A DNA stretch of 31,658 bases, from NCBI GenBank assembly GCA_017537905.1, contig JAFYJX010000084.1, positions 1 through 31,658 of the forward strand, given 5' to 3'. The notes below the pieces were generated by a model, which was given only the letters and a program-made list of their open reading frames with translations, was not told the DNA's origin and did not search any database. Positions 1-7,961 of this stretch are shown piece by piece. The translations under genes were made by a program, and so were the position numbers. Each line of letters begins with the position of its first letter. Position 1 is the stretch's first letter. Source of the DNA: Clostridiales bacterium. GTDB taxonomy: Bacteria > Bacillota_A > Clostridia > Saccharofermentanales > Saccharofermentanaceae.

Positions 1-1
1 C

Positions 2-1690
2 GCGATCCGCAATTTCTACGGCGTTCCGATGGACATCGAGTGGGCAGTGGCTAAGCGCAAAGTCTATATTCTTCAGGCCAGACCCATCACGACGCTGACA
101 AGGCTGGTCGTCAAAAACTACGACATAAACGGCACGCGCTCTGGCTTAAAACTTCTTACCAAGACCAATGTCGGCGAGATCTTCATGAAACCCGTAAGCC
201 CCATGACCTTCAGCGTGCTGGAGAAGATCAACGAATTCCTTGGGCTCCCCGAGTGGCTCGACAACATCTGCGGCCAGGCATACATGAACGTGTCCGTAAT
301 GTGCTCGCTGATGGTAAGCTTCGGCAAATCGCGCGAGAAAGCCTACGATACCGTAAAAGACTTGGTCGGCGGCATCCCCGAAGGCTGCGAGATACCCATT
401 TCGCCCTTCTACAAAAAGGCGTTTAAAAAGAATCTCTGGCAGCTCTTCTTCCCCAAGGAAAAATCAAAGCTCACGAAAAAGCAGAAACACGAAATGGTCG
501 CAAATCTCCACGTCATTTCAGAGGAGCTCATAGCACAGATAAAAACGATCAAGTCCAGCTCCGGACTCATGGCTTTCTGGGACGATGTCCTGCAGCCGAA
601 ATTAAACGACGGCCTGGCTTCTATCCTGGCCGAGAGCGGAACTTCTCTGGTGCCGCTTTTCAGTCTGCGCAAAAAGATCTCCGGTATTGCCGGCGAAGAC
701 ATGGCAAACCGCCTCTGCACAGGGTCTCTCGGCATCATCGAATGCATGAAGCCGACGCTGCTTTTAGAAGACATCGCATCCGGCAAAATGACACGCGAGG
801 AATACCTCCGCGAATGCGGCCACAGGTCAGCTGACGAGATGGAACTGATGGCGCCACGCCCCTACGAAGATCCATCCTTCATCGACGCTTTGCTGAAGGA
901 CCGCGAGGCCACAACAGCGAGCCTCCGCGAAATGCAGGAGCGCCAGAAGACTTCATACGACGAGGCTCTCGCTGAGTTCAAGGAAAAGTACCCTTCCAAA
1001 CGGAAGTGGATCGACAAAGAGATTGCCAAGTTTATCCACGCGAATGTTTTTCGAGAGGACATCAGGAGCAAAGGCGTCCGCATTTTCTGTGTTTTCAGGG
1101 AATACTGCCTTAAGGCCGGCGAGTTAAACGGCATTGGTGAAGACATCTTCATGCTGGGCTACAAGGAAATGTTTGCTCTCCTTAAGGGCGACACTGCCGC
1201 CCTCTCCTACATTCCCGCCCGCAAAGAGAATTTCGCAAAATACCTCTCCTATCCCAGCTTCCCGAGCCTTATCATCGGCAGATTCGATCTGGAAAAATGG
1301 ATGGAAGACCCTGACAGGCGCTACGATTACTTTGTCAGCGGCCGCGCTGCTTCCGACGATACCGCCTCCGACGTCAAAGGCTTTGCAGGCGCTGCCGGCG
1401 TTGTCACCGGAACCGTCCGCGTGATCGACGACGTGAGCCGCATCGGCGAGCTTAAGCATGGCGAGATCCTGGTCACCCGCGCCACCAACATCGGCTGGAC
1501 AGTTGCCTTCCACAAGGTATCTGCGATCGTCACGGACATCGGTGCACCCCTCTCGCACGCCGCAATAGTGGCAAGAGAATTCGGCATCCCGGCTGTCGTC
1601 GGGTGCTCAAACGCGACCACGGTCCTTAAGACCGGCGATGTTGTCACAGTAGACGGAGAAAAAGGCACTGTGACGATCGTAAGGGACTGA
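2..1690 (+). CDS. PEP-utilising phosphotransferase, rifampicin-phosphotransferase-like; 5' end outside window
   Basis: The reading frame is open from base 2, so the N-terminus lies outside the window. The first visible residues (GVPMDIEWA, then LQARPIT) are the end of the ATP-grasp domain of the PEP synthase/PPDK superfamily. A long helical middle region of about 400 residues follows. The protein ends with the swivelling phosphohistidine domain, whose GAPLSHAAIVAREFGIPAVVG-type motif places the catalytic His at codon 1556-1558. The chain stops directly after this domain and has no C-terminal PEP-binding TIM barrel. That order (ATP-grasp, helical region, His domain) is that of rifampicin phosphotransferase rather than true PEP synthase. 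Likely reaction: ATP-dependent phosphoryl transfer via phosphohistidine to an unknown acceptor. Substrate is not determinable here; antibiotic inactivation is only a possibility. Confidence 0.85.
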   Translation, partial: AIRNFYGVPMDIEWAVAKRKVYILQARPITTLTRLVVKNYDINGTRSGLKLLTKTNVGEIFMKPVSPMTFSVLEKINEFLGLPEWLDNICGQAYMNVSVMCSLMVSFGKSREKAYDTVKDLVGGIPEGCEIPISPFYKKAFKKNLWQLFFPKEKSKLTKKQKHEMVANLHVISEELIAQIKTIKSSSGLMAFWDDVLQPKLNDGLASILAESGTSLVPLFSLRKKISGIAGEDMANRLCTGSLGIIECMKPTLLLEDIASGKMTREEYLRECGHRSADEMELMAPRPYEDPSFIDALLKDREATTASLREMQERQKTSYDEALAEFKEKYPSKRKWIDKEIAKFIHANVFREDIRSKGVRIFCVFREYCLKAGELNGIGEDIFMLGYKEMFALLKGDTAALSYIPARKENFAKYLSYPSFPSLIIGRFDLEKWMEDPDRRYDYFVSGRAASDDTASDVKGFAGAAGVVTGTVRVIDDVSRIGELKHGEILVTRATNIGWTVAFHKVSAIVTDIGAPLSHAAIVAREFGIPAVVGCSNATTVLKTGDVVTVDGEKGTVTIVRD

Positions 1691-1703
1691 TTCTTAATCG
1701 CAG

Positions 1704-1798
1704 TTGTATCCTAAACGCCTCGAAAAAAACGGTTTTAGGATACAAAATCGCATTTTTGTATCCTTTTTGGCCTGTTTTTTCGCGTTTTAGGATACAAA
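1704..1798. repeat. Nested inverted-repeat element, copy 1
   Basis: The intergenic element begins 13 bases after the phosphotransferase stop. It carries four alternating 6-mers: GTATCC (1706), GGATAC (1738), GTATCC (1758) and GGATAC (1790), with start-to-start spacing of 32, 20 and 32. The centre folds as a 10-bp hairpin (1738-1747 with 1754-1763). The outer arms pair across the whole element (1704-1732 with 1771-1797, imperfectly). Two alternative side hairpins (left arm with first inner arm, second inner arm with right arm) are also possible. A second copy lies at 21325-21418. It could act as a terminator, but its dyad design and opposite orientation relative to transcription at the two sites suggest a REP- or MITE-like DNA repeat. 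Confidence 0.85.
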
Positions 1799-1903
1799 TC
1801 GATTGGAGGGCGCGATCAATCCGGCGTACCATCCCGTCCAACGCCTGCAACATTTCTCCTCCCCCATCTGTATTAGTGGCATAAGGCATATAAAAAATAT
1901 TTA

Positions 1904-1912
1904 TGTTACTAT
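1904..1912 (+). promoter_or_regulatory. Extended -10 promoter of the TIR gene
   Basis: TGT followed by TACTAT forms a TGn-type extended -10. Transcription would start near 1919, about 23 bases before the chosen ATG at 1942. No good -35 is visible. An in-frame ATG at 1903 would lie inside the promoter, which supports 1942 as the true start. The rest of the 1691-1941 gap holds the nested repeat and otherwise nothing I recognise. Confidence 0.45.
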
Positions 1913-1941
1913 TACTTGAAGGAAGAAAGAGGAGAGGCTTC

Positions 1942-4900
1942 ATGATAGATTTTTATAACGCATTTATCTCGTACAAACACGCACCGCTGGACATTAAGAT
2001 CGCTTCACATGTTCAGAAGGAACTCGAGCATTTCCATGTACCGCATAAGCTTAAGGGCAAGATCAAGCATGAGAAGATCACCAGGATCTTCAGGGACAAG
2101 GACGAACTCCCGATCACGAGCGACCTTACGGAGACCCTTACAAATGCGCTCAGGAATTCAGAGCACCTGATCGTTATCTGCTCGACCAACACCAAAGAGT
2201 CGATTTGGGTAAAAAGAGAGATCGCTACTTTCCTTCAGACACATACCAAGGACAAGATCTTTACGGTGCTCTGCGACGGCGAACCTCAGGATGTAATTCC
2301 CGAGGAGCTCCTCACCGCAGACAAGCAGATCGTTGATGCAAACGGATTTACCCATACGGTAAAGATCCCTGTAGAGCCTCTGTCATGCGACTACAGACTG
2401 CCTATGGGCAGAGCCGATAAGGAAGAACTCCCCAGGCTTGCGGCAGGCCTTTTGGGCTGTTCTTACGACGAGCTCCAGAGAAGAAACAGGCAGTACAGAA
2501 TGAGACGTGCTGCAGCCATTATCGCTGCTGCATTTGCTGGTGTTGCTGCTTTTGGTGTTTATGCTTTTATCAGCAGACAGCAGATCAATAAGAGCTACGT
2601 TGAGTCTTTGAGAAGCAAATCCATCTATCTCGCAAACGAAGCAACCCAGCTTTTGGATGCAGGCAACAGAGTAGAGGCTATCCAGCTCGCTCTTGAAGCA
2701 TTACCCAAAAACAAGAATGATAAGATGCCGGTAACAGCTCCCGCCATGCGTGCGATCATTGACACGACAAATGCTTATAAGACAAGCATGGGCATGGGCT
2801 TTACTCCTGTATGGAACTACACGACTGCTTACGATATTGAACTTGCAATGTTATCCGATAACAAAGAACATCTGGCCGTTATGGATAAGATGGGAAATAC
2901 TTATTGCTGGGATACCGAGACTCGTGAGCTTATTTTCGAGAAGACTGTCGAAAACAGACCTATAAAGATTTTCTTCCTGGATGATGACACTCTTATTCTT
3001 GCCTTTGCAAACCGTGTTGAAGCATATAACGTGGTAGCTCAGAAGAACATATGGACCTATAAAATCACCGATCACGAAATAAATGAGTACGCTCTTGCCA
3101 GTGCTGCCAATTCATTGTATCTCGATATAGGAGAAGGCCAGATCGCAAAGATCTCCGGAAGAGACGGTAAGGTCGTCGAGACATATGAAGTATTGAAAGA
3201 CAAGTTCGTGAGGACCGTCTACTATCTGACTGTATCAGAAGACGGAAAGACCCTCGCGTATAGCGATTCTTCATTTATTTTCTCAACTACGGCTATTTGT
3301 ACCTACAACACGGAAACAAAAAAGGAAACTACCGGAACTCTTGATGTGTCAATGGTTCACAGCTTCCAGCTCATAGATAAAGATCACCTTTTGATTATAG
3401 CCAGCGATAACATTATCGGAACAAACACAATAGACTACGGAAGTTTCAAGTATGTTGATAAGGCCAAAATGACCTGCTACTGCTACGATAGTCAGATGAA
3501 TGTTAAGTGGTCTGCCGAAATCGAGCAGAATGTATCAGCCAGCCATTTCGGTTCGTTGGCTCTGCCTTCCAGAAATGCAGTTCTCTGCTTTGCCGGTAAC
3601 GGTGCTCTCATCTGCGATATCGATTCAGGTAAAGTATTGAATACTTTGTCGACCAGCAGTGCAATCGTCAATGCATATGATGTAAACCATACCGGGATGC
3701 CTCAGCTCATCTGCAGATATGGCGAATATTATTACCAAGCCAATCCGGATAAAAACGGTTTGTGCGAAATGGATTTCGAATGCAATAATCTCAACTTCGG
3801 TTTCCTCGGCACAGGACTCTTTGCAATCCCGTGTGAGAGCAACAATATTATCTTTTTTGATCAATATCTGGTAGATGACGAATGGGAAATGATCAAGGCC
3901 CCTGGCAGTTATATTGCCGGCACATCCTGGCAGGGTTTCGACTATGATGATGATTATCTCGTAATCGCAGGAAAACTCCGTGATGAAGATATTGTAAGGA
4001 TAAGTATTGTTGACCTTGAATCCGGCAAGCTGTCTTCTTCTACAGATGTAACACTTCCCGATGACACGCTGTCAGATTTGGACGTCCAGCTCATTAATGG
4101 GGAATTCTATGCCTTTATCGGAAAAGAAATTTATACGGTCGATCCAAAAGACGGTTCGGTAGACAAGATCAGTGCTGAGCTCGAGACATTGTCTACGGTA
4201 AGCAACGGGAAAGCCATTACTGTCAAAATCAACTCTTTCGACAATACGATTGAAGTAAAAGTAACAGACATAGTTAAGAACAAGACCAAGGAAATTACCG
4301 GAACAGTAAATGATAAACTTGAGGCTGGTTATATGGGAAATTCTTTCTATTTACCGGCAGCTGATGCTGTTTTCTTCTGTTCAGGAGACAGATTGTTTGT
4401 TGCCGATCTGAACAAATCCAAGATCAAGGAAGTATCTGTCGCAGACAGCTGGACGTCAAGTCTTTATAAGAGACTGTATGTAACTTCTAATGATGACGGC
4501 TCTAAGATCCTTGTATCTGACAGACATACCATTACAGTTATGGATTCTTCTTACAAAGAACTCTATACCGTCCACAGTGACTGCGAATCCAGATGCGGAG
4601 CTGTTTTTAAAGATGGTATTTTGTATCTTTGCTCCGATAATTATCTCAGCCTTTACAAGGAAGAAACCGGAGAGCTGATCAACAGGATCGCTCTAACATA
4701 CGACGTTCCGGGCGCAGCCAAATTTGTCTTTAATGAAAAGGCTCATGAAGTTTATATACAGACATCAGATTCGATCAGCATTGTCGATACCGAAGCCTGG
4801 GTAGAGATCGCCTGCATTTCCGGCGCTTATTGTTATAACGCGAAATCTGACCGTTTCTATGCTTATTCTTTCCAGACATCAAGTCAGTGCTACGTAGGTT

Positions 4901-5001
4901 TCTTCAAACACTATACTATGGAAGACCTGGTCGCTAAGGCAAAGAGATTCCTTGGCAAACGTGAGATGGACGAAGTCACGAAGATGAAATACGGTCTCTG
5001 A
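1942..5001 (+). CDS. TIR domain membrane protein with beta-propeller-like C-terminal region
   Basis: This is a 1019-residue protein; the start at 1942 is chosen for the AGGAGAGG ribosome binding site at 1930-1937. Residues 1-125 form a bacterial TIR domain: FISYKH at the first strand, an FRDKDEL box-2-like segment near residue 50, and a WxxxE pattern (W89, E93) whose glutamate matches the position of the catalytic Glu of NAD-hydrolysing TIRs. One membrane segment lies at about 190-210. Residues 217-255 form a helical stretch (ANEATQLLDAGNRVEAIQLA) like that preceding WD40 propellers in STAND-type proteins. About 750 residues of repeated short beta strands follow, ending in a KREMDEVTKMKYGL tail that recalls WD40 C-termini. 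Likely cytosolic TIR with an extracytoplasmic propeller, or the reverse; topology is uncertain. A role in defence or signalling is inference. Confidence 0.85.
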   Translation: MIDFYNAFISYKHAPLDIKIASHVQKELEHFHVPHKLKGKIKHEKITRIFRDKDELPITSDLTETLTNALRNSEHLIVICSTNTKESIWVKREIATFLQTHTKDKIFTVLCDGEPQDVIPEELLTADKQIVDANGFTHTVKIPVEPLSCDYRLPMGRADKEELPRLAAGLLGCSYDELQRRNRQYRMRRAAAIIAAAFAGVAAFGVYAFISRQQINKSYVESLRSKSIYLANEATQLLDAGNRVEAIQLALEALPKNKNDKMPVTAPAMRAIIDTTNAYKTSMGMGFTPVWNYTTAYDIELAMLSDNKEHLAVMDKMGNTYCWDTETRELIFEKTVENRPIKIFFLDDDTLILAFANRVEAYNVVAQKNIWTYKITDHEINEYALASAANSLYLDIGEGQIAKISGRDGKVVETYEVLKDKFVRTVYYLTVSEDGKTLAYSDSSFIFSTTAICTYNTETKKETTGTLDVSMVHSFQLIDKDHLLIIASDNIIGTNTIDYGSFKYVDKAKMTCYCYDSQMNVKWSAEIEQNVSASHFGSLALPSRNAVLCFAGNGALICDIDSGKVLNTLSTSSAIVNAYDVNHTGMPQLICRYGEYYYQANPDKNGLCEMDFECNNLNFGFLGTGLFAIPCESNNIIFFDQYLVDDEWEMIKAPGSYIAGTSWQGFDYDDDYLVIAGKLRDEDIVRISIVDLESGKLSSSTDVTLPDDTLSDLDVQLINGEFYAFIGKEIYTVDPKDGSVDKISAELETLSTVSNGKAITVKINSFDNTIEVKVTDIVKNKTKEITGTVNDKLEAGYMGNSFYLPAADAVFFCSGDRLFVADLNKSKIKEVSVADSWTSSLYKRLYVTSNDDGSKILVSDRHTITVMDSSYKELYTVHSDCESRCGAVFKDGILYLCSDNYLSLYKEETGELINRIALTYDVPGAAKFVFNEKAHEVYIQTSDSISIVDTEAWVEIACISGAYCYNAKSDRFYAYSFQTSSQCYVGFFKHYTMEDLVAKAKRFLGKREMDEVTKMKYGL

Positions 5002-5024
5002 TACCACATTAACAGCTCGAAAAT

Positions 5025-5049
5025 AAAGGCCCTCGCTGAGGGCCTTTTT
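5025..5049. terminator. Bidirectional rho-independent terminator
   Basis: A perfect 10-bp stem (5025-5034 with 5038-5047, GGCCCTC core, loop GCT) is followed by Ts. It sits between the convergent TIR gene and DHH phosphoesterase gene and has an A-rich left flank, so it could serve both strands. Confidence 0.9.
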
Positions 5050-5079
5050 CATTGCTATTTAAAAGTCAGGATTAACGGA

Positions 5080-6567
5080 TCAGAACGCCTTATAGGACTT
5101 GTCCATGATATCTTTGTTGATGATATAGATATCGTGCTCATCATCGGCTCTGACGGCGATGTAATCGCCTACTCTGCCTGAATAGTACTTATCCTCTGTC
5201 CAGGCCGTGAAGAGCTTTACAGGCTGCTCCAGAGGCTTTGCGAATATGATGGAGCTGCCTAATGACCTTACGGTCTTCGCGTAAGGCAGGACATACTTGA
5301 TCTCGCCCGTGCCGGAGTTCCTGATCCTCGGCTCGTATTCGAACTCTCTTGTGTAGAGGAAATTCGTAAACTCGTAGCTGCTCTTGACCTTCTGTTCGGA
5401 GATAGGATATATCTCGCCTTCAACACCGATCATGAGATAAGCTTCCTCGTCGATTACCGTGTCGACGTCGCCTTCGAGTGTTCTGATATTGATGTGAGTT
5501 CCGACAGGGAAAACATCGGCAAGCCTTACGGTGCCCATCGTCTGCTGAATCTTGGAATAACGCCTCATCTTAGTGGTGTCGAGCGTAGTATCCTTTGCAT
5601 AGATAACGATATATGTGTCGTAATAGAGAGCCAGTCTTTCCCTGATGATCTCCTTTGCGGGTTTGGTAAGAAGTTCTGGCTTGATAGTGCCGCCGGCCTT
5701 CAGGATGTGACCGCCGCCGCCGCCCATTCCGTCAGCCAGGAATGCCGCGAGCTCGTTGGCATAGACTTCCTTGGAGCAGCTTCTTACGGAGAACTTTACT
5801 TCGTACTGGCTTACATAGAATGCGACGCAGACGTCAACGCCTTCCGTCTCAAGCGCGAAATCACTGATAACACCGAGGATCGACGGGTCACAGGGCTCAG
5901 CCTCGATTACCAGATATTTATTGCTCTCGTAATATTCATAGTTGAGGATTGCTTTTCCCGTGATCTGCAGTTCGTTCAAAGAGATGTTGGAGTTGCTCAT
6001 CTCCGTAACGATAGCCTTGTTGAAATTCAGGGAATCGAGCATATCTCGGTCAATAGGGTGCGATACTTCCGAGAGCCTGTTGGTGTCGGTATAAAGACCG
6101 TAGTAGAGCGCTGTTGCAACGAACTTGTTCTCGTTCGGATCGTATCCTTCTTCCCTCAGCATCTTCCATACGACTGTGGAACAGCTGCCGAGTTCGTTAT
6201 TGATATTGGAAAGTTTATCGTCTGTCTCGACCAGCTTTCTGTGGTGGTCGATGATGGCAACCTTTTTCGCTTCAGTCATGGTAACGTTCTTCTCGCCATA
6301 CTGGCAGTCAACCGTTATCAGGAGATCAGGCTGCTCTTCGGTACTGATAAAAGGCACATACTCGATCGGGATCTCAAGCTTCTTGACCATGATCGTAAGA
6401 TTGCTCTTCTTGATCTCGTTGCGTCCTCTGTAGATAAATCTGACGTCTTTGCCGTTCTTCTCGAAAAACCACTTCAACGCAAAACCGGATGCAATTGCAT
6501 CAGCGTCAGGATTGTCGTGACATTGAATAACAACGTTCTTAAATCTTAATAAGTCTTTTAATCGCAT
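5080..6567 (-). CDS. DHH/DHHA1 family phosphoesterase with long C-terminal extension
   Basis: 495 residues from the ATG at 6567, which has a GGTGGG element just upstream; the frame stays open further upstream, but those codons look non-coding. DHH motifs: HDNPDADA at 17-24, a TVDCQ acidic motif near 87, DHH at 107-109 and YTDTNRLS near 159-166. DHHA1 motif GMGGGGGH lies at 280-287. These are the metal and substrate sites of the nanoRNase/pAp-phosphatase and RecJ-like superfamily, so hydrolysis of short oligonucleotides, pAp or cyclic dinucleotide products is expected. It lacks the membrane and GGDEF-like parts of GdpP. Residues from about 310 to 495 are an extra region beyond NrnA-length proteins, ending in a GDYIAVR segment; I do not know its role. 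It lies 133 nt downstream of the flavodoxin gene. Confidence 0.85.
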   Translation of the reverse strand: MRLKDLLRFKNVVIQCHDNPDADAIASGFALKWFFEKNGKDVRFIYRGRNEIKKSNLTIMVKKLEIPIEYVPFISTEEQPDLLITVDCQYGEKNVTMTEAKKVAIIDHHRKLVETDDKLSNINNELGSCSTVVWKMLREEGYDPNENKFVATALYYGLYTDTNRLSEVSHPIDRDMLDSLNFNKAIVTEMSNSNISLNELQITGKAILNYEYYESNKYLVIEAEPCDPSILGVISDFALETEGVDVCVAFYVSQYEVKFSVRSCSKEVYANELAAFLADGMGGGGGHILKAGGTIKPELLTKPAKEIIRERLALYYDTYIVIYAKDTTLDTTKMRRYSKIQQTMGTVRLADVFPVGTHINIRTLEGDVDTVIDEEAYLMIGVEGEIYPISEQKVKSSYEFTNFLYTREFEYEPRIRNSGTGEIKYVLPYAKTVRSLGSSIIFAKPLEQPVKLFTAWTEDKYYSGRVGDYIAVRADDEHDIYIINKDIMDKSYKAF

Positions 6568-6700
6568 GCGCCCACCAATTTCAGTTACTGATTTAAGCAT
6601 TGTATCAGAATTTTTGGGCAAGTACATTAGAAGCTGATTACAATCGTAAGTCTTAAAGATTTTTGTCAATTCGTTCTGTCTGCAGGAACACCTCTGATAT

Positions 6701-7228
6701 TTATGCTTTGACAGCTTCCAGGATCGGCTCCAAATAGGACTTGTCTGTCCAGTCATGTGCCTCATTATCGGTTGCTTCAACAAGAGCTTTTTCCCAAACG
6801 GCCATTTCATTGGGATCCTTTTTCAAAAGTGATTTGCGGAGCATTGTGCAAAGATTTCTGTCGATAAATGACATGCTCTTAAGATCGAAAGTTCCTCTGC
6901 AATAGAAAACGGGAATCCCCTTAAGTTCGTCTTTCATGTTCATATCTATTACGGCATCAACTGCAGTCTTGTCGTAGGGTGATGCGCCGCATGTGAAAAC
7001 AAGGATCTTCTTACCCTTAAGCTTTCCGATATTTTTCTTAAGATATGAAGTGCACGCTATGCCTGATGCATATACGCCGCCGCCCAGGATAACGGTGTCG
7101 CATTTAGAAGCCTCGTCTATATCTGCTTCCTTGGTGCTTACGCAAGGAAATCCGGTGGCTTCAGAGAGCCACTCGGCGTACTTTTTCGTCGCGCCGTATT
7201 TTGACTTATAAATAATTATTCCGTTCAT
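6701..7228 (-). CDS. Flavodoxin-domain protein
   Basis: 175 residues. The N-terminus IIYKSKYGATKKYAEWL (4-20) is the FMN-phosphate-binding loop of flavodoxins, and ILGGGVYAS and VFTCGASP fit the later FMN-contacting loops. It resembles the flavodoxin/HemG-type domain family used as redox carriers or oxidases. It is directly fused in an operon to the MarR gene: the MarR stop TAA abuts this ATG, and GGAGG nine bases upstream supports the start. A redox-linked gene controlled by MarR fits an oxidative-stress or electrophile response, but that is inference. Confidence 0.85.
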   Translation of the reverse strand: MNGIIIYKSKYGATKKYAEWLSEATGFPCVSTKEADIDEASKCDTVILGGGVYASGIACTSYLKKNIGKLKGKKILVFTCGASPYDKTAVDAVIDMNMKDELKGIPVFYCRGTFDLKSMSFIDRNLCTMLRKSLLKKDPNEMAVWEKALVEATDNEAHDWTDKSYLEPILEAVKA

Positions 7229-7702
7229 TTATTCTGCCTCCGTGAGGTTCTTCTCGATCTTCGTGATCGTCTTGATTGTTGTCTTAAGGTCTTTTTCCGG
7301 GATGCCTTCGAACATCTTTGCCATGACCTTCATGCTCATCTCGTTATTCTTTTCGCAGAACTTCATGCACTTTTTGGTGAGGACGATGCGCTGCTTTCTC
7401 TTGTCACTCTCGTCTTCTTTGAACTCTACAAAACCCTTGCTCTCGAGCTTTAAGAGGATCTGCTTTACATTCTGGTGCGAGCTCCCTAAGACCTCCGACA
7501 GCTCTCTAATTGTCGGCGCTTCCTTACACATGTTTATGCATATGATCGCGAAAAACTGCTTCCAGCTGATCTCCTTCATCATGTTGTCCGCCATTGCCTG
7601 GAAGCGGTTCTCGAAAGCGCTCAAAAGGCCCAAAAGATAATAGCTGGAAGGTATCCCTTCAAAATCTAATGTGTTGCTGTTGACTGTATCTTCTATGCTC
7701 AT
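7229..7702 (-). CDS. MarR family transcriptional regulator
   Basis: 157 residues from the ATG at 7702, preceded by a GGAG ribosome binding site; a TTG five codons upstream is a weaker alternative. The central winged helix reads APTIRELSEVLGSSHQNVKQIL (about residues 62-84), with wing DESDKRKQR, as in MarR/SlyA proteins. Flanking helices would form the dimer interface. Two cysteines near the start of the winged helix (C55, C59) could be redox-sensing, but the spacing matches no specific family I can name. It is the first gene of an operon with flavodoxin and probably DHH phosphoesterase, and two palindromes over its promoter suggest autorepression. Confidence 0.9.
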   Translation of the reverse strand: MSIEDTVNSNTLDFEGIPSSYYLLGLLSAFENRFQAMADNMMKEISWKQFFAIICINMCKEAPTIRELSEVLGSSHQNVKQILLKLESKGFVEFKEDESDKRKQRIVLTKKCMKFCEKNNEMSMKVMAKMFEGIPEKDLKTTIKTITKIEKNLTEAE

Positions 7703-7720
7703 AGTACTTCTCCACAATAG

Positions 7721-7766
7721 GTAATATATTACGCATTATGGTAACATGTTACCTATTTGATGTAAA
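7721..7766 (-). promoter_or_regulatory. MarR promoter with two palindromic operators
   Basis: On the minus strand, TTTACA (7761-7766) and TACCAT (7738-7743) are 17 bp apart, with a TG extension before the -10. The perfect 14-bp palindrome GGTAACATGTTACC (7740-7753) covers the -10 and spacer. A second perfect palindrome, GTAATATATTAC (7721-7732), lies over the expected start site. Outer AATAGGTAA/TTACCTATT half sites embrace both. This is the classic layout for MarR autorepression. Confidence 0.8.
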
Positions 7767-7771
7767 GAGTC

Positions 7772-7801
7772 TTTTCGTGCCGGGCGCCGGCATGGTATAA
7801 T
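7772..7801 (+). promoter_or_regulatory. Extended -10 promoter of the methyltransferase with spacer palindrome
   Basis: TGG followed by a consensus TATAAT (7793-7801) is a strong extended -10; a weak -35 (TTTTCG, 7772-7777) lies 18 bp upstream. The dyad TGCCGG-GCG-CCGGCA (7778-7792) occupies almost the whole spacer, a place where a bound protein would block or modulate RNA polymerase. It diverges from the MarR promoter, about 30 bp between the two. Confidence 0.65.
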
Positions 7802-7810
7802 AAATATGTT

Positions 7811-7961
7811 GCAGGGTAATTAGTTATTCGCGCTCTGCAGCCGCGACGCTCGTAAGGGCGGGGTTACCAATGATAAGAACCTTAGAATCTCATCATGAAT
7901 GACAAAGTAGGACGGGTATCAGCCCGTAGGTTTTGCTGTTCGTGAAAGGAGGTTCTTTTTT
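7811..7961 (+). promoter_or_regulatory. Structured 5' leader RNA upstream of the methyltransferase
   Basis: About 150 nt between promoter and start codon fold into two domains. Domain 1 is closed by GGTAA/TTACC (7815-7819 with 7864-7868) and contains a CGCTC/GGGCG hairpin (7847-7851 with 7856-7860) capped by the GNRA tetraloop GTAA. Domain 2 is closed by AAGAACCT/AGGTTCTT (7875-7882 with 7950-7957) and contains a two-part hairpin: CAAA/TTTG (7903-7906 with 7932-7935) and ACGGG/CCCGT (7912-7916 with 7923-7927). The domain 2 closing stem includes part of the AAAGGAGG ribosome binding site (7945-7952), so the fold could gate translation. I cannot match it by eye to a known riboswitch. Confidence 0.55.

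Noticed and set aside
5494..6549. 351-codon open frame on the plus strand opposite the DHH phosphoesterase
   Set aside because: Lies inside a gene with clear DHH motifs; its translation has no family motif and no ribosome binding site. Shadow frame.
6568..6810. N-terminal extension of the DHH protein
   Set aside because: Overlaps the flavodoxin gene, has no domain match, and its residues look like random translation; the start at 6567 with GGTGGG upstream is better.
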